This document shows positions 18,613 through 28,001 of a stretch of DNA of 64,000 nucleotides, one piece after another. A program made the translations under genes and the position numbers. Source of the DNA: Pseudomonas azotoformans. GTDB taxonomy: Bacteria; Pseudomonadota; Gammaproteobacteria; Pseudomonadales; Pseudomonadaceae. The stretch is from NCBI RefSeq assembly GCF_900103345.1, contig NZ_LT629702.1, positions 5,130,501-5,194,500 on the forward strand. The letters are read 5' to 3'. The notes under the pieces are model-generated. The model ran no database searches. It saw nothing but the letters and a program-made list of their open reading frames with translations, and was not told where the DNA came from. Each line of letters starts with the position of its first letter. The stretch's first letter is position 1.

Positions 18613-19977
18613 TTAACCGAGTAAATCCCTCAAGACCTGTGTGAACGCTCGGCTGCTTTCTTCTTCGCCGGCATGATGCCCATCGCGCACCACCCACTTT
18701 CCATTCACCAGCACATCCCGCACCTGCCGATCACCGCCGGCAAACAACCAGCGGTTGAGAATTCCGTCCTCAGTCGCCGTGGCCAGGTAGGGGTCATTAC
18801 CGTCCAGGACAATCCAATCCGCACGTTTACCCACTTCCAGCCGACCAATCGGCTGGCCCAGTGCCTGGGCACCACCGTCCAGCGCGGCGTCAAACAGCGT
18901 GCGCCCGACCATCGGCTGATCACTGCGATACAACCGATTACGCCGCTGATCGCGCAGGCGCTGGCCATATTCCAACCAACGCAACTCCTCCACCACACTC
19001 AATGACACATGGCTGTCGGAGCCGATGCCCATGCGTCCGCCCTGGGCAAGAAAGTCCACCGCTGGGAAAATCCCATCACCCAGGTTGGCCTCGGTAGTCA
19101 GGCACAGGCCTGCAATCGCCCGGCTTTTGGCCATGCGCGTCACTTCATCGGCATCGGCATGGGTGGCGTGCACCAGGCACCAGCGTTCATCGACGTCGAC
19201 ATTGTCATACAGCCATTGCAGTGGGCGTTTGCCGCTCCAGGCCAGGCAGTCGTCGACTTCCTTTTGCTGTTCGGCGATGTGGATATGCACCGGGCAGGTC
19301 TTGTCGCTGGCGGCCAGTACTTCGTTGATTTGTTGGGGTGTGACGGCACGCAGCGAGTGAAAGCATAGGCCCAGTTGCTGTGCGGGTTGCGCCGTCAGTA
19401 TCGGTTGCAGGCGCGCTTGCAGGTCCAGGTAATTTTCAGTGCTGTTGATAAAACGCCGCTGGCCTTCATTAGCTACCTGGCCGCCGAAACCGGAATGGGT
19501 GTAGAGCACCGGCAACAACGTCAGGCCGATCCCACTGCTAGCCGCCGCCTGGCTGATCTGCCGCGACAATTCCGTGCGATCGACATAGGGCTGGCCGCTG
19601 ACGTCATGGTGCACATAGTGGAATTCGGCTACCGACGTGTAGCCGGCCTTGAGCATCTCGATGTACAACTGGCGCGCGATCACCTGCAATTGGTCCGGGT
19701 TGATCTTGCCGACCATGCGGTACATCAGGTCGCGCCAGGTCCAGAAACTGTCATTCGGGTTGCCGGCCACTTCGGCCAATCCCGCCATGGCACGCTGGAA
19801 GGCATGGGAATGCAGGTTCGGCATGCCCGCCAACACCGGGCCTCTCATCCGTTCGGCACCCTCTGCACTGGCATTGGCCTCAACGTTGGTCAGCAAGCCA
19901 TCGGCGCTGACTTCAAGACGTACATCATTGGCCCATCCATTAGGCAGCAGCGCGCGTTCGGCAAAGAAAGCGGACAT
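18613..19977 (-). CDS. hutF: Formimidoylglutamate deiminase HutF
   Basis: Hydrolyses N-formimino-L-glutamate to N-formyl-L-glutamate and ammonia, the fourth step of the five-step histidine pathway. It is an amidohydrolase of 454 residues with metal ligands H56 and H58 (MPNLHSHAF), a later HIHIAEQ strand, and an SDSHVSLSVVEELRW segment near the C-terminus. The start is MSAFFAERAL; an in-frame ATG two codons earlier is possible. It is transcribed away from hutC, with a HutC-type operator between them. Confidence 0.95.
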   Translation of the reverse strand: MSAFFAERALLPNGWANDVRLEVSADGLLTNVEANASAEGAERMRGPVLAGMPNLHSHAFQRAMAGLAEVAGNPNDSFWTWRDLMYRMVGKINPDQLQVIARQLYIEMLKAGYTSVAEFHYVHHDVSGQPYVDRTELSRQISQAAASSGIGLTLLPVLYTHSGFGGQVANEGQRRFINSTENYLDLQARLQPILTAQPAQQLGLCFHSLRAVTPQQINEVLAASDKTCPVHIHIAEQQKEVDDCLAWSGKRPLQWLYDNVDVDERWCLVHATHADADEVTRMAKSRAIAGLCLTTEANLGDGIFPAVDFLAQGGRMGIGSDSHVSLSVVEELRWLEYGQRLRDQRRNRLYRSDQPMVGRTLFDAALDGGAQALGQPIGRLEVGKRADWIVLDGNDPYLATATEDGILNRWLFAGGDRQVRDVLVNGKWVVRDGHHAGEEESSRAFTQVLRDLLG

Positions 19978-20005
19978 GATCAAGGCACCCCGGTCGTGTG
20001 TTTAT

Positions 20006-20023
20006 TTGTATATACATATACAG
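20006..20023. promoter_or_regulatory. HutC operator between hutF and hutC
   Basis: TTGTATATACATATACAG contains the perfect palindrome TGTATATACA followed by another TATACA half-site. It resembles the CTTGTATGTACAAG site before hutU. It sits 29 bases from the hutF start and about 63 from the hutC start, so one bound repressor could control both directions. Assigned by similarity and position. Confidence 0.65.
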
Positions 20024-20085
20024 ACGTTTGCCTGCTCGGTAAACTCCGGCAATCTATGCATCTTTTCCCCCTGCAAGGATTCCCT

Positions 20086-20835
20086 GTGCCGACTCCGCCC
20101 GCCAACTCATCGCTGGCTGCCCACATGGACGAAAGTCCGGCGCCCTTGTACGCCCGCGTCAAACAGATGATCAGCCAGCAGATTCTCAACGGCAACTGGC
20201 CGCCCCACTACCGCGTGCCTTCGGAGAGCGAACTGGTCAGCCAGCTGGGTTTCAGCCGCATGACCATCAACCGCGCCCTGCGCGAGCTCACCGCCGAAGG
20301 TTTGCTGGTGCGCATGCAAGGCGTCGGCACATTTGTCGCCGAACCCAAGAGCCAGTCGGCGCTGTTCGAGGTGCACAACATCGCCGATGAGATTGCCTCC
20401 CGTGGGCATCGGCACACCTGCCAAGTCATCACCCTGGGAGAAGAGGCTGCCGGTTCAGAGCGCGCCGTTGCCCTGGAAATGCGCGAAGGCGGGCGGGTGT
20501 TTCACTCGCTGATCGTGCACTTCGAAAACGATATTCCCGTGCAAATCGAAGACCGTTTCGTCAACGCCCTGGTCGCGCCGGAATACCTGCAACAGGATTT
20601 CACCCAGCAAACGCCCTACGCCTACCTGAACCAGGTGGCGCCGCTGACCGAAGGCGAGCATGTGGTCGAAGCCATTCTTGCCGACGCTGCCGAGTGCAAG
20701 CTGCTGCAGATCGAACCCAGCGAGCCGTGCCTGCTGATTCGCCGGCGCACCTGGTCGGGTCGCCAGCCAGTGACCGCCGCGCGTCTGATCCACCCCGGTT
20801 CCCGTCATAGCCTGGAAGGACGTTTCAGTAAATGA
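20086..20835 (+). CDS. hutC: HutC histidine utilization repressor (GntR family)
   Basis: Represses the hut genes; urocanate is the known inducer. It is 249 residues from a GTG start with AAGGA six bases upstream; an in-frame ATG at 20056 is an alternative. The N-terminal GntR winged helix spans about 20-88 (PLYARVKQMI, VPSESELVSQLGFSRMTINRAL, GVGTFVAEP), followed by a UTRA ligand-binding domain (about 105-240). It is coupled to hutD by a four-base overlap. Confidence 0.95.
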   Translation: MPTPPANSSLAAHMDESPAPLYARVKQMISQQILNGNWPPHYRVPSESELVSQLGFSRMTINRALRELTAEGLLVRMQGVGTFVAEPKSQSALFEVHNIADEIASRGHRHTCQVITLGEEAAGSERAVALEMREGGRVFHSLIVHFENDIPVQIEDRFVNALVAPEYLQQDFTQQTPYAYLNQVAPLTEGEHVVEAILADAAECKLLQIEPSEPCLLIRRRTWSGRQPVTAARLIHPGSRHSLEGRFSK

Positions 20836-21392
20836 GCAGCGTAAAAGTCTGGCGCGCCGCCGAGTACGTACGCATGCCGTGGAAAAACGGCGGTGGCAGC
20901 ACCGAAGAAATCACCCGTGACGCCGGCGCCGGCCTGGATGGCTTTGGCTGGCGTCTGTCGATTGCGGATATCGCGGAGTCGGGTGGCTTTTCCACCTTTG
21001 CCGGTTACCAGCGTGTCATCACCGTGATCCAGGGCGCCGGAATGGTGCTGACCGTGGATGGCGAAGAGCAGCGCGGGTTGTTACCGCTGCAACCCTTTGC
21101 GTTCAAGGGTGACAGCCAGGTGGCATGCCGCTTGATCACCGGGCCGATCCGCGACTTCAACCTGATCTACTCGCCACAGCGTTACCACGCGAGGCTGCAA
21201 TGGGTGGACGGTGTGCAGCGGTTCTTCAGTACCGCGCAGACCGTGCTGGTGTTCAGCGTGGCTGATGAAGTGAAGGTGCTGGACCACAAGCTGGGCCATC
21301 ACGACTGCCTGCAAATCGACGGTAACACCGGCCTGCTGGACCTCACCGTCAGCGGCCGCAGTTGCATCATCGAACTGACCCGGCGCGGTTAA
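20832..21392 (+). CDS. hutD: HutD, cupin-fold hut accessory protein
   Basis: A 186-residue bicupin-like protein with the HutD/Ves hallmark WRAAEYVRMPWKNGGGSTEEI near its N-terminus and GFGWRLSIADI after it. In P. fluorescens hutD is reported to limit excess hut expression rather than catalyse a pathway step. ATGA overlap with hutC couples the two regulators. A repeat doublet begins six bases after the stop. Confidence 0.92.
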   Translation: MSSVKVWRAAEYVRMPWKNGGGSTEEITRDAGAGLDGFGWRLSIADIAESGGFSTFAGYQRVITVIQGAGMVLTVDGEEQRGLLPLQPFAFKGDSQVACRLITGPIRDFNLIYSPQRYHARLQWVDGVQRFFSTAQTVLVFSVADEVKVLDHKLGHHDCLQIDGNTGLLDLTVSGRSCIIELTRRG

Positions 21393-21397
21393 AAAAA

Positions 21398-21485
21398 GTG
21401 GGAGGGGGCTTGCCCCCGATTGCAGTGTGTCAGCCAGCTTATCTGGTACTGATACATCGCCATCGGGGGCAAGCCCCCTCCCACA
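21398..21485. repeat. REP doublet, GGGGGCTTGCCCCC family
   Basis: Palindromic pair between hutD and the hutU promoter. The spacer is nearly the same as that at 18521-18607. It may insulate hutCD from the hutU unit. Confidence 0.87.
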
Positions 21486-21692
21486 TTTGTTTCCCGCTGT
21501 TCTTGCTAGCTGTTTCCTGAGCGCGCACCATTTTGTTACCGAATGCCCCAGCGTGGCGCAAAACTATCCTTTCGCGATAACCCCGCCGAACCACTAACGC
21601 CTCCCGTAAGAAATTTCATCACGCCTCGACACCTTGATTTTCAAGGCTCACACGCGCTTTCCAAAAAAATCCAAACGCCTCGCCGAAAAAGT
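21486..21692. other. hutU upstream region without a gene
   Basis: This part of the 401-base hutD/hutU gap holds no supported gene. GCACCATTTTGTTAC at 21525-21539 has an intact left NtrC half-site and a TGTTAC sequence, and lies about 160 bases before the sigma-54 promoter, so it is a candidate enhancer for NtrC or CbrB. The right arm is imperfect. Confidence 0.35.
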
Positions 21693-21708
21693 TGGCCGCT
21701 CGATTGCA
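21693..21708 (+). promoter_or_regulatory. Candidate sigma-54 promoter of the hutU operon
   Basis: TGGCCGCTCGATTGCA has GG and GC at the sigma-54 spacing and matches TGGC-N7-TTGCA. It lies 85 bases before the hutU start, immediately followed by the HutC palindrome. In P. fluorescens SBW25 the hutU promoter is known to depend on sigma-54 with CbrAB and NtrBC. Confidence 0.8.
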
Positions 21709-21712
21709 TATG

Positions 21713-21726
21713 CTTGTATGTACAAG
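21713..21726. promoter_or_regulatory. HutC operator at the hutU promoter
   Basis: CTTGTATGTACAAG is an inverted repeat (CTTGTA-N2-TACAAG) typical of GntR/HutC sites. It begins five bases after the -12 element and should cover the transcription start, so bound HutC would block initiation. Confidence 0.8.
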
Positions 21727-21793
21727 TAAAGATGTGTGCGTAAGACTCTCTTCGCACCATCCATGTTCGCGCATCATGCCGAGGAGTCCAGTC

Positions 21794-23479
21794 GTGACCG
21801 ATTTTTCTAAAGCCAAGCCTACAAAATACCGTGACGTTGAAATCCGTGCCGCCCACGGTACCAAGCTCACCGCCAAAAGCTGGCTGACTGAAGCGCCGCT
21901 GCGCATGCTGATGAACAACCTCGACCCACAAGTGGCCGAGAACCCGAAAGAACTGGTGGTGTACGGCGGTATTGGCCGTGCAGCACGCAACTGGGAGTGC
22001 TACGACCAGATCGTCGAGAGCCTCACCAATCTGAATGACGACGAAACCCTGCTGGTGCAATCCGGCAAACCGGTCGGCGTGTTCAAGACCCACAGCAACG
22101 CCCCGCGTGTACTGATCGCCAACTCCAACCTGGTGCCGCACTGGGCCAGCTGGGAACACTTCAACGAACTGGATGCCAAGGGCCTGGCCATGTACGGCCA
22201 GATGACCGCCGGCAGCTGGATCTACATCGGCAGCCAGGGCATCGTCCAGGGCACCTACGAAACCTTCGTCGAAGCCGGTCGCCAGCACTACAACAGTGAC
22301 CTCAAAGGCCGTTGGGTACTGACTGCCGGCCTCGGCGGCATGGGCGGCGCCCAGCCTCTGGCGGCCACCCTGGCCGGCGCCTGCTCGCTGAACATCGAGT
22401 GCCAGCAGGTCAGCATCGATTTCCGCCTGAACAGCCGCTATGTCGACGAGCAAGCCACCGACCTCGACGACGCCCTGGCGCGCATCGCCAGATACACCAA
22501 GGAAGGCAAGGCCATCTCCATCGCCCTGCTGGGTAACGCGGCGGAAATCCTGCCGGAACTGGTCAAGCGTGGCGTACGCCCGGACATGGTCACCGACCAG
22601 ACCAGCGCCCATGACCCGCTCAACGGCTACCTGCCCGCCGGCTGGACCTGGGACGAATACCGCGCCCGCGCCAAGACCGAGCCCGCTGCCGTGATCAAGG
22701 CCGCCAAGCAGTCGATGGCCGTGCACGTCAAAGCCATGCTCGAGTTCCAGAAACAAGGCATCCCGACCTTCGACTACGGCAACAACATCCGCCAGATGGC
22801 CCAGGAAGAGGGCGTGGAAAACGCCTTCGATTTCCCGGGTTTCGTCCCGGCCTATATCCGCCCACTGTTCTGCCGTGGCATCGGCCCGTTCCGCTGGGCG
22901 GCGCTGTCCGGCGACCCGCAGGACATCTACAAGACCGACGCCAAAGTCAAAGAGCTGATCCCGGACGACGCGCACCTGCACAACTGGCTGGACATGGCCC
23001 GCGAACGCATCAGCTTCCAGGGCCTGCCGGCACGTATCTGCTGGGTTGGCCTGGGCCAGCGCGCCAAGCTTGGCCTGGCGTTCAACGAAATGGTGCGCAG
23101 CGGCGAGCTGTCAGCGCCGGTGGTGATCGGCCGGGACCACCTCGACTCCGGCTCGGTCGCCAGCCCGAACCGCGAAACCGAAGCCATGCAGGACGGTTCC
23201 GACGCTGTGTCCGACTGGCCGCTGCTCAACGCACTGCTCAACACTGCGAGTGGCGCGACCTGGGTATCGCTGCACCACGGCGGCGGCGTGGGCATGGGCT
23301 TCTCCCAGCACTCCGGCATGGTCATCGTCTGCGACGGCACCGACGAAGCGGCTGAGCGGATTGCCCGCGTGCTGCACAACGACCCGGCCACCGGCGTGAT
23401 GCGTCACGCAGACGCCGGTTACCAGATCGCGATCGACTGCGCCAAAGAGCAGGGCCTCAATCTGCCCATGATCAAGTAA
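21794..23479 (+). CDS. hutU: Urocanate hydratase (urocanase)
   Basis: NAD-dependent enzyme converting urocanate to 4-imidazolone-5-propionate, second step of the pathway. It is 561 residues from the GTG at 21794 (GAGGAG eight bases upstream); an in-frame ATG at 21776 is a weaker alternative. Visible are [12 protein letters not shown] near the N-terminus, the [11 protein letters not shown] nucleotide loop, the region around [10 protein letters not shown], and [17 protein letters not shown] near the end. It is the first gene of the main hut operon. Confidence 0.96.
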   Translation: MTDFSKAKPTKYRDVEIRAAHGTKLTAKSWLTEAPLRMLMNNLDPQVAENPKELVVYGGIGRAARNWECYDQIVESLTNLNDDETLLVQSGKPVGVFKTHSNAPRVLIANSNLVPHWASWEHFNELDAKGLAMYGQMTAGSWIYIGSQGIVQGTYETFVEAGRQHYNSDLKGRWVLTAGLGGMGGAQPLAATLAGACSLNIECQQVSIDFRLNSRYVDEQATDLDDALARIARYTKEGKAISIALLGNAAEILPELVKRGVRPDMVTDQTSAHDPLNGYLPAGWTWDEYRARAKTEPAAVIKAAKQSMAVHVKAMLEFQKQGIPTFDYGNNIRQMAQEEGVENAFDFPGFVPAYIRPLFCRGIGPFRWAALSGDPQDIYKTDAKVKELIPDDAHLHNWLDMARERISFQGLPARICWVGLGQRAKLGLAFNEMVRSGELSAPVVIGRDHLDSGSVASPNRETEAMQDGSDAVSDWPLLNALLNTASGATWVSLHHGGGVGMGFSQHSGMVIVCDGTDEAAERIARVLHNDPATGVMRHADAGYQIAIDCAKEQGLNLPMIK

Positions 23480-23484
23480 CCCAA

Positions 23485-23590
23485 TGTGGGAGCGGGCTTT
23501 TGTGGGAGCGGGCTTGCTCGCGAATACGGTGGGTCAGCTACAGATGCATTGACTGAAAGTCCGCTTTCGCGAGCAAGCCCGCTCCCACAT
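23485..23590. repeat. REP doublet, GCGGGCTTGCTCGCGA family, with an extra partial arm
   Basis: A full palindromic pair at 23501-23590 is preceded by a 16-base partial copy of the left arm (TGTGGGAGCGGGCTTT at 23485-23500). It lies between hutU and hutTu inside the operon, where it may reduce downstream expression or protect the hutU message. Confidence 0.83.
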
Positions 23591-23637
23591 TTGATCTGCA
23601 GTGAACCAGAAAACAATCCATCAGAGGTTGAACCGAC

Positions 23638-25083
23638 ATGGCTGCAAATGACACCACCCCGTTGATCGAAAGGCGTTCGATCGACTACATCCCGGAAGCG
23701 GAAAGACACGGTCGTCTGTTCAGCCAGTTCACCCTGTGGATGGGCGCCAACCTGCAGATCACCGCGATTGTCACCGGGGCCTTGGCCGTGGTGCTGGGCG
23801 GTGATGTGTTCTGGTCGTTGATCGGTCTGTTGATCGGTCAACTGATCGGCGGTGGGGTCATGGCGTTGCATGCGGCGCAAGGGCCCAAGCTGGGCCTGCC
23901 GCAGATGATCTCCAGCCGGGTGCAGTTCGGTGTGTATGGCGCGGCCATTCCGATCGTGCTGGTGTGCCTGATGTACCTGGGCTTCACCGCCACTGGCACC
24001 GTGCTTTCGGGGCAGGCGCTGGGCCAGCTGTTCGGGGTCAGCGACAGCGTCGGCATCCTGATTTTTGCCAGCGTCATTGTGCTGGTCACGGTGCTCGGCT
24101 ACCGGGTGATTCATTTCATCGGGCGTGTCGCCAGCGTGATTGGCGTGATCGCTTTTGTGTACCTGTTCAGCCGTCTGATGAGCCAGACCGATGTGGGCGC
24201 GCTCCTGCAAATCCGCCACTTCAGCTGGAGCAGTTTCCTGCTCGCGGTGTCGCTCGCGGCCTCCTGGCAGATCGCTTTCGGCCCGTACGTGGCGGACTAT
24301 TCGCGTTACCTGCCGAGCAAGACCTCGTCGGTGAAAACCTTTTTCGCCGCCGGTGCGGGATCGGTGGTGGGCGCGCAGGTGGCGATGGTCCTCGGCGTGT
24401 TTGCCGCGGCCATGTCCAACGGTCAGTTCGCCGGGCATGAAGTGGCCTACATCGTGGGCCTGAGCGGCACCGGCGCTACCGCTGCGCTGCTGTACTTCAG
24501 CATCGCGTTCGGCAAGGTCACCATTTCGACGCTGAACTCCTACGGCAGTTTCATGTGCATCGCGACCATCGTCAGCGGCTTTCGTGGTCGCCTGGAGGTC
24601 ACGCGCCTGCAACGCCTGGTGTTCGTGCTGGCGATTGTCGGCACGGCGACCTTGATCGCATTGCTCGGCCAGCACTCGTTCCTGGGGGCGTTCAAGTCCT
24701 TCATCCTGTTCCTGCTGGCGTTCTTCACGCCCTGGAGCGCGATCAACCTGGTGGACTACTACTGCATCACCCGCGAGCGCTATGACGTACCAGCGCTGGC
24801 CGACCCGAACGGTCGCTACGGGCGCTGGAACCTGCTGGGGATCAGCGTGTATGTGTTCGGCGTGCTGGTGCAGTTGCCGTTCATCTCCACCAAGTTCTAC
24901 ACAGGTCCCTTGGTGGCCGCGCTGGGTGATGTGGATATCTCCTGGATCATCGGCCTGGTACTGCCCGCAGCGCTGTATTACCTGTGTGCGAAAAAATGGC
25001 ACGGCACCGTGCCCGATCAACTGATCCTGCCAACAGAGCAGGGCGCTATACCCACAACAAACGGGCTGGCTGCACAGGCCTGA
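23638..25083 (+). CDS. hutTu: NCS1-family permease, urocanate transporter HutTu
   Basis: A 481-residue inner-membrane permease with about 12 hydrophobic helices, of the nucleobase:cation symporter-1 (cytosine/purine) family. The N-terminus (IDYIPEAERHG) and the FTLWMGANLQI stretch are family features. The position between hutU and hutX matches the gene shown in P. fluorescens SBW25 to carry urocanate, so urocanate is the likely substrate rather than cytosine. Substrate assignment is by synteny. Confidence 0.85.
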   Translation: MAANDTTPLIERRSIDYIPEAERHGRLFSQFTLWMGANLQITAIVTGALAVVLGGDVFWSLIGLLIGQLIGGGVMALHAAQGPKLGLPQMISSRVQFGVYGAAIPIVLVCLMYLGFTATGTVLSGQALGQLFGVSDSVGILIFASVIVLVTVLGYRVIHFIGRVASVIGVIAFVYLFSRLMSQTDVGALLQIRHFSWSSFLLAVSLAASWQIAFGPYVADYSRYLPSKTSSVKTFFAAGAGSVVGAQVAMVLGVFAAAMSNGQFAGHEVAYIVGLSGTGATAALLYFSIAFGKVTISTLNSYGSFMCIATIVSGFRGRLEVTRLQRLVFVLAIVGTATLIALLGQHSFLGAFKSFILFLLAFFTPWSAINLVDYYCITRERYDVPALADPNGRYGRWNLLGISVYVFGVLVQLPFISTKFYTGPLVAALGDVDISWIIGLVLPAALYYLCAKKWHGTVPDQLILPTEQGAIPTTNGLAAQA

Positions 25084-25152
25084 TGGGACGTGGACAGGGC
25101 AGGATGCCTACTGACTGCCGTAATCCATTTCAAGATTGGGAGCGTCACAACA

Positions 25153-26118
25153 ATGAAAATGCATAAGACCCTGATGGCTACCTTGCTCTCTGCAGGCTTG
25201 CTGGCCAGCGCTGGCGCCCAGGCAGCCGGTTGGTGCGAATCCGGCAAGCCGGTGAAGTTCGCCGGCCTGAACTGGGAGAGCGGCATGTTGCTCACCGACA
25301 TCCTGCAAACCGTGCTGGAAAAAGGCTACGACTGCAAAACCGACAGCCTGCCGGGCAACTCCATCACCATGGAAAACGCCCTGAGCAGCAACGACATCCA
25401 AGTGTTCGCCGAAGAATGGGTCGGCCGCAGTGAAGTCTGGAACAAGGCCGAGAAGGCCGGCAAAGTCGTCGGCGTCGGCGCCCCTGTCGTCGGTGCAATC
25501 GAAGGTTGGTACGTGCCGCGCTATGTGATCGAAGGCGACGCCAAGCGCAAGCTGGAGCCCAAGGCCCCGGACCTGAAAAACATCGCCGACCTGGCCAAGT
25601 ACGCCTCGGTGTTCAAGGACCAGGAAGAGCCCTCCAAGGGCCGCTTCTACAACTGCCCGGCCGGCTGGACCTGCGAGCTGGATAACAGCGAAATGCTGAA
25701 AAGCTACGGCCTGGAAAGCACCTACACCAACTTCCGCCCAGGCACCGGCCCGGCGCTGGATGCGGCGGTGCTGTCGAGCTACAAGCGTGGCGAGCCGATC
25801 CTGTTCTACTACTGGTCGCCCACGCCGCTGATGGGCCAGGTCGACCTGGTCAAGCTCGAAGAAAAACCCGGTGTGGATAAAAGCGTGAGCATCAAGGTCG
25901 GCCTGTCCAAGACCTTCCACGAACAAGCCCCTGAATTGGTGGCCGTGCTGGAAAAGGTCAACCTGCCCATCGACCTGCTGAACCAGAACCTGGGCCGCAT
26001 GGCCAAGGAGCGAATTGAGTCGCCAAAACTGGCGAAAATTTTCCTCAAGGAACATCCTGAAGTCTGGCACGCCTGGGTGAGCGACGACGCAGCCAAGAAA
26101 ATCGACGCGGCCTTGTAG
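25153..26118 (+). CDS. hutX: HutX periplasmic histidine-binding protein
   Basis: Substrate-binding protein of a glycine-betaine-type (ProU/OpuA) ABC importer. It is 321 residues with signal peptide 1-25 (ending AGAQA). Tryptophans in LNWESGM, EEWVGRSEVW and YYWSPTPLMG are likely part of the ligand box. Related HutX proteins bind histidine, and in rhizobia also proline and proline betaine. Start MKMHKTLM was preferred to an upstream in-frame start with no signal sequence. First gene of hutXWV. Confidence 0.88.
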   Translation: MKMHKTLMATLLSAGLLASAGAQAAGWCESGKPVKFAGLNWESGMLLTDILQTVLEKGYDCKTDSLPGNSITMENALSSNDIQVFAEEWVGRSEVWNKAEKAGKVVGVGAPVVGAIEGWYVPRYVIEGDAKRKLEPKAPDLKNIADLAKYASVFKDQEEPSKGRFYNCPAGWTCELDNSEMLKSYGLESTYTNFRPGTGPALDAAVLSSYKRGEPILFYYWSPTPLMGQVDLVKLEEKPGVDKSVSIKVGLSKTFHEQAPELVAVLEKVNLPIDLLNQNLGRMAKERIESPKLAKIFLKEHPEVWHAWVSDDAAKKIDAAL

Positions 26119-26190
26119 GTCAAGCGTGCCCGGCTACCCTGAGGGGTTGGCCGGGCGCCTGGCCACAACCCACTGGATCGAGAGCACGAT

Positions 26191-27042
26191 ATGTTTCCTG
26201 AGAGTTTTACGTTTTCCATCGCCGACTGGGTCAACGGTTGGGTGGACTCACTGGTCACCAACTACGGCGATGTGTTCCGGCACATTTCCGACACCTTGCT
26301 ATGGGCCATCGTCAACCTGGAAGGGTTGCTGCGCGCAGCGCCCTGGTGGCTGATGCTGGCCATTGTCGGCGCCGTCGCCTGGCACGCTACCCGCAAGGTG
26401 GTGACCACGGCGGTGATCGTCGGCCTGCTGTTCCTGGTGGGCGCGGTTGGCCTGTGGGACAAGCTGATGCAGACCCTGGCCTTGATGATGGTCGCCACCG
26501 TGATCTCGGTGCTGATCGGCATTCCGCTGGGCATCTTGTCGGCGCGTAGCAATCGCCTGCGTTCGGTGTTGATGCCGCTGCTCGACATCATGCAGACCAT
26601 GCCGAGTTTCGTGTACCTGATCCCGGTGCTGATGCTGTTCGGCCTGGGCAAGGTCCCGGCGATTTTCGCCACGGTGATCTACGCCGCGCCGCCGCTGATC
26701 CGCCTCACAGACCTTGGCATCCGCCAAGTCGACGGCGAAGTCATGGAAGCCATCAACGCCTTCGGTGCCAACCGTTGGCAGCAACTGTTCGGCGTGCAAC
26801 TGCCGCTGGCGTTGCCGAGCATCATGGCCGGTATCAACCAGACCACCATGATGGCGCTGTCGATGGTGGTGATCGCCTCGATGATCGGCGCCCGTGGCTT
26901 GGGTGAAGACGTCCTCGTCGGCATCCAGACCCTCAACGTTGGGCGTGGCCTTGAGGCCGGCCTGGCGATCGTGATTCTCGCAGTGGTCATCGACCGCATT
27001 ACCCAGGCCTATGGTCGTCCACGGCATGAGGCGAGCAAATGA
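26191..27042 (+). CDS. hutW: HutW permease of histidine ABC importer
   Basis: A 283-residue inner-membrane permease (ProW type) with about six or seven helices. The cytoplasmic coupling loop reads [24 protein letters not shown], the expected EAA motif region. It overlaps hutV by four bases. It works with HutX and HutV. Confidence 0.9.
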   Translation: MFPESFTFSIADWVNGWVDSLVTNYGDVFRHISDTLLWAIVNLEGLLRAAPWWLMLAIVGAVAWHATRKVVTTAVIVGLLFLVGAVGLWDKLMQTLALMMVATVISVLIGIPLGILSARSNRLRSVLMPLLDIMQTMPSFVYLIPVLMLFGLGKVPAIFATVIYAAPPLIRLTDLGIRQVDGEVMEAINAFGANRWQQLFGVQLPLALPSIMAGINQTTMMALSMVVIASMIGARGLGEDVLVGIQTLNVGRGLEAGLAIVILAVVIDRITQAYGRPRHEASK

Positions 27043-27863
27043 CTACTGTCAGCAAAATCGAAGTCAAAAACGTGTTCAAGATTTTCGGCGCACGCTCCAA
27101 GGACGCGCTGTCGTTGATCGGCCAGGGCAAGACCAAGGACCAGGTGCTGGCCGAGACCGGCTGCGTGGTCGGTGTGAACGACCTGTCCCTGAGCATCGGC
27201 ACTGGCGAGATCTTCGTGATCATGGGCCTGTCGGGTTCCGGCAAGTCCACCCTGGTGCGCCACTTCAACCGCCTGATCGACCCCACCAGCGGCGCGATCC
27301 TGGTGGACGGCGAAGACATCCTGCAACTGGACATGGAAGCCCTGCGCCAATTCCGTCGGCACAAGATCAGCATGGTGTTCCAGAGCTTCGGCCTGCTGCC
27401 CCACAAGAGCGTGCTCGATAACGTCGCCTACGGCCTGAAAGTGCGTGGCGAAACCAAGCAGGTGTGCGCCGAACGCGCCCTGCACTGGATCGAAACCGTG
27501 GGCCTCAAGGGCTACGAAAACAAATACCCGCACCAGCTTTCCGGCGGCATGCGCCAGCGTGTCGGCCTGGCCCGCGCCTTGGCGGCCGACACCGACATCA
27601 TCCTGATGGACGAAGCCTTCAGCGCCCTCGACCCGCTGATTCGCGCCGAGATGCAGGACCAGTTGCTGGAACTGCAAAAGACCCTGCACAAGACCATCGT
27701 GTTCATCACCCACGACCTCGACGAAGCCGTGCGCATTGGCAACCGTATTGCGATCCTCAAGGACGGCAAGCTGATCCAGGTCGGCACGCCGCGGGAGATC
27801 CTGCATTCGCCGGCGGATGAGTATGTGGACCGGTTTGTCCAGCGGCGGGCGGCGGTAGTGTAA
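27039..27863 (+). CDS. hutV: HutV ATPase of histidine ABC importer
   Basis: A 274-residue ABC ATPase: Walker [10 protein letters not shown], signature [15 protein letters not shown], Walker [14 protein letters not shown]-loop THD. The N-terminal segment before the Walker A ([16 protein letters not shown]) is typical of ProV-type subunits. It stops before the tandem CBS domains that ProV and OpuAA carry, so the osmotic-sensing module is absent. This fits a nutrient rather than an osmolyte importer. Confidence 0.92.
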   Translation: MTTVSKIEVKNVFKIFGARSKDALSLIGQGKTKDQVLAETGCVVGVNDLSLSIGTGEIFVIMGLSGSGKSTLVRHFNRLIDPTSGAILVDGEDILQLDMEALRQFRRHKISMVFQSFGLLPHKSVLDNVAYGLKVRGETKQVCAERALHWIETVGLKGYENKYPHQLSGGMRQRVGLARALAADTDIILMDEAFSALDPLIRAEMQDQLLELQKTLHKTIVFITHDLDEAVRIGNRIAILKDGKLIQVGTPREILHSPADEYVDRFVQRRAAVV

Positions 27864-27973
27864 CTGATCGTTCCCACGCTCTGCGTGGGAACGCATCCGG
27901 GACGCTCCGCGTTCCAAGAGCGGACGCAGAGCGTCCAGGGCGGCATTCCCACGCGGAGCGTGGGAACGATCAG
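27864..27973. repeat. Palindromic repeat, GATCGTTCCCACGC family
   Basis: Inverted arms CTGATCGTTCCCACGCTCTG with inner pieces GGGACGCTCCGCG / CGCAGAGCGTCC. It is the same family as 8076-8189 and fills the gap between hutV and hutH1. Confidence 0.85.
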
Positions 27974-28001
27974 CTGCACAAGAATTGAAGAAGGTATGAA
28001 G

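Noticed and set aside
19375..20085. Long in-frame extension upstream of hutC across hutF
   Set aside because: It runs antisense through hutF and over the operator; the GTG at 20086 has a proper ribosome site and gives normal HutC length.
21641..22981. 446-codon minus-strand frame opposite hutU
   Set aside because: Antisense shadow; it runs through the hutU promoter and HutC operator, and hutU itself is certain.
23419..25020. 533-codon open frame on the minus strand opposite hutTu
   Set aside because: It mirrors the codon pattern of the high-GC hutTu gene, has a low-complexity His/Gln/Arg-rich translation, crosses a repeat, and lacks a ribosome site or recognisable domain.
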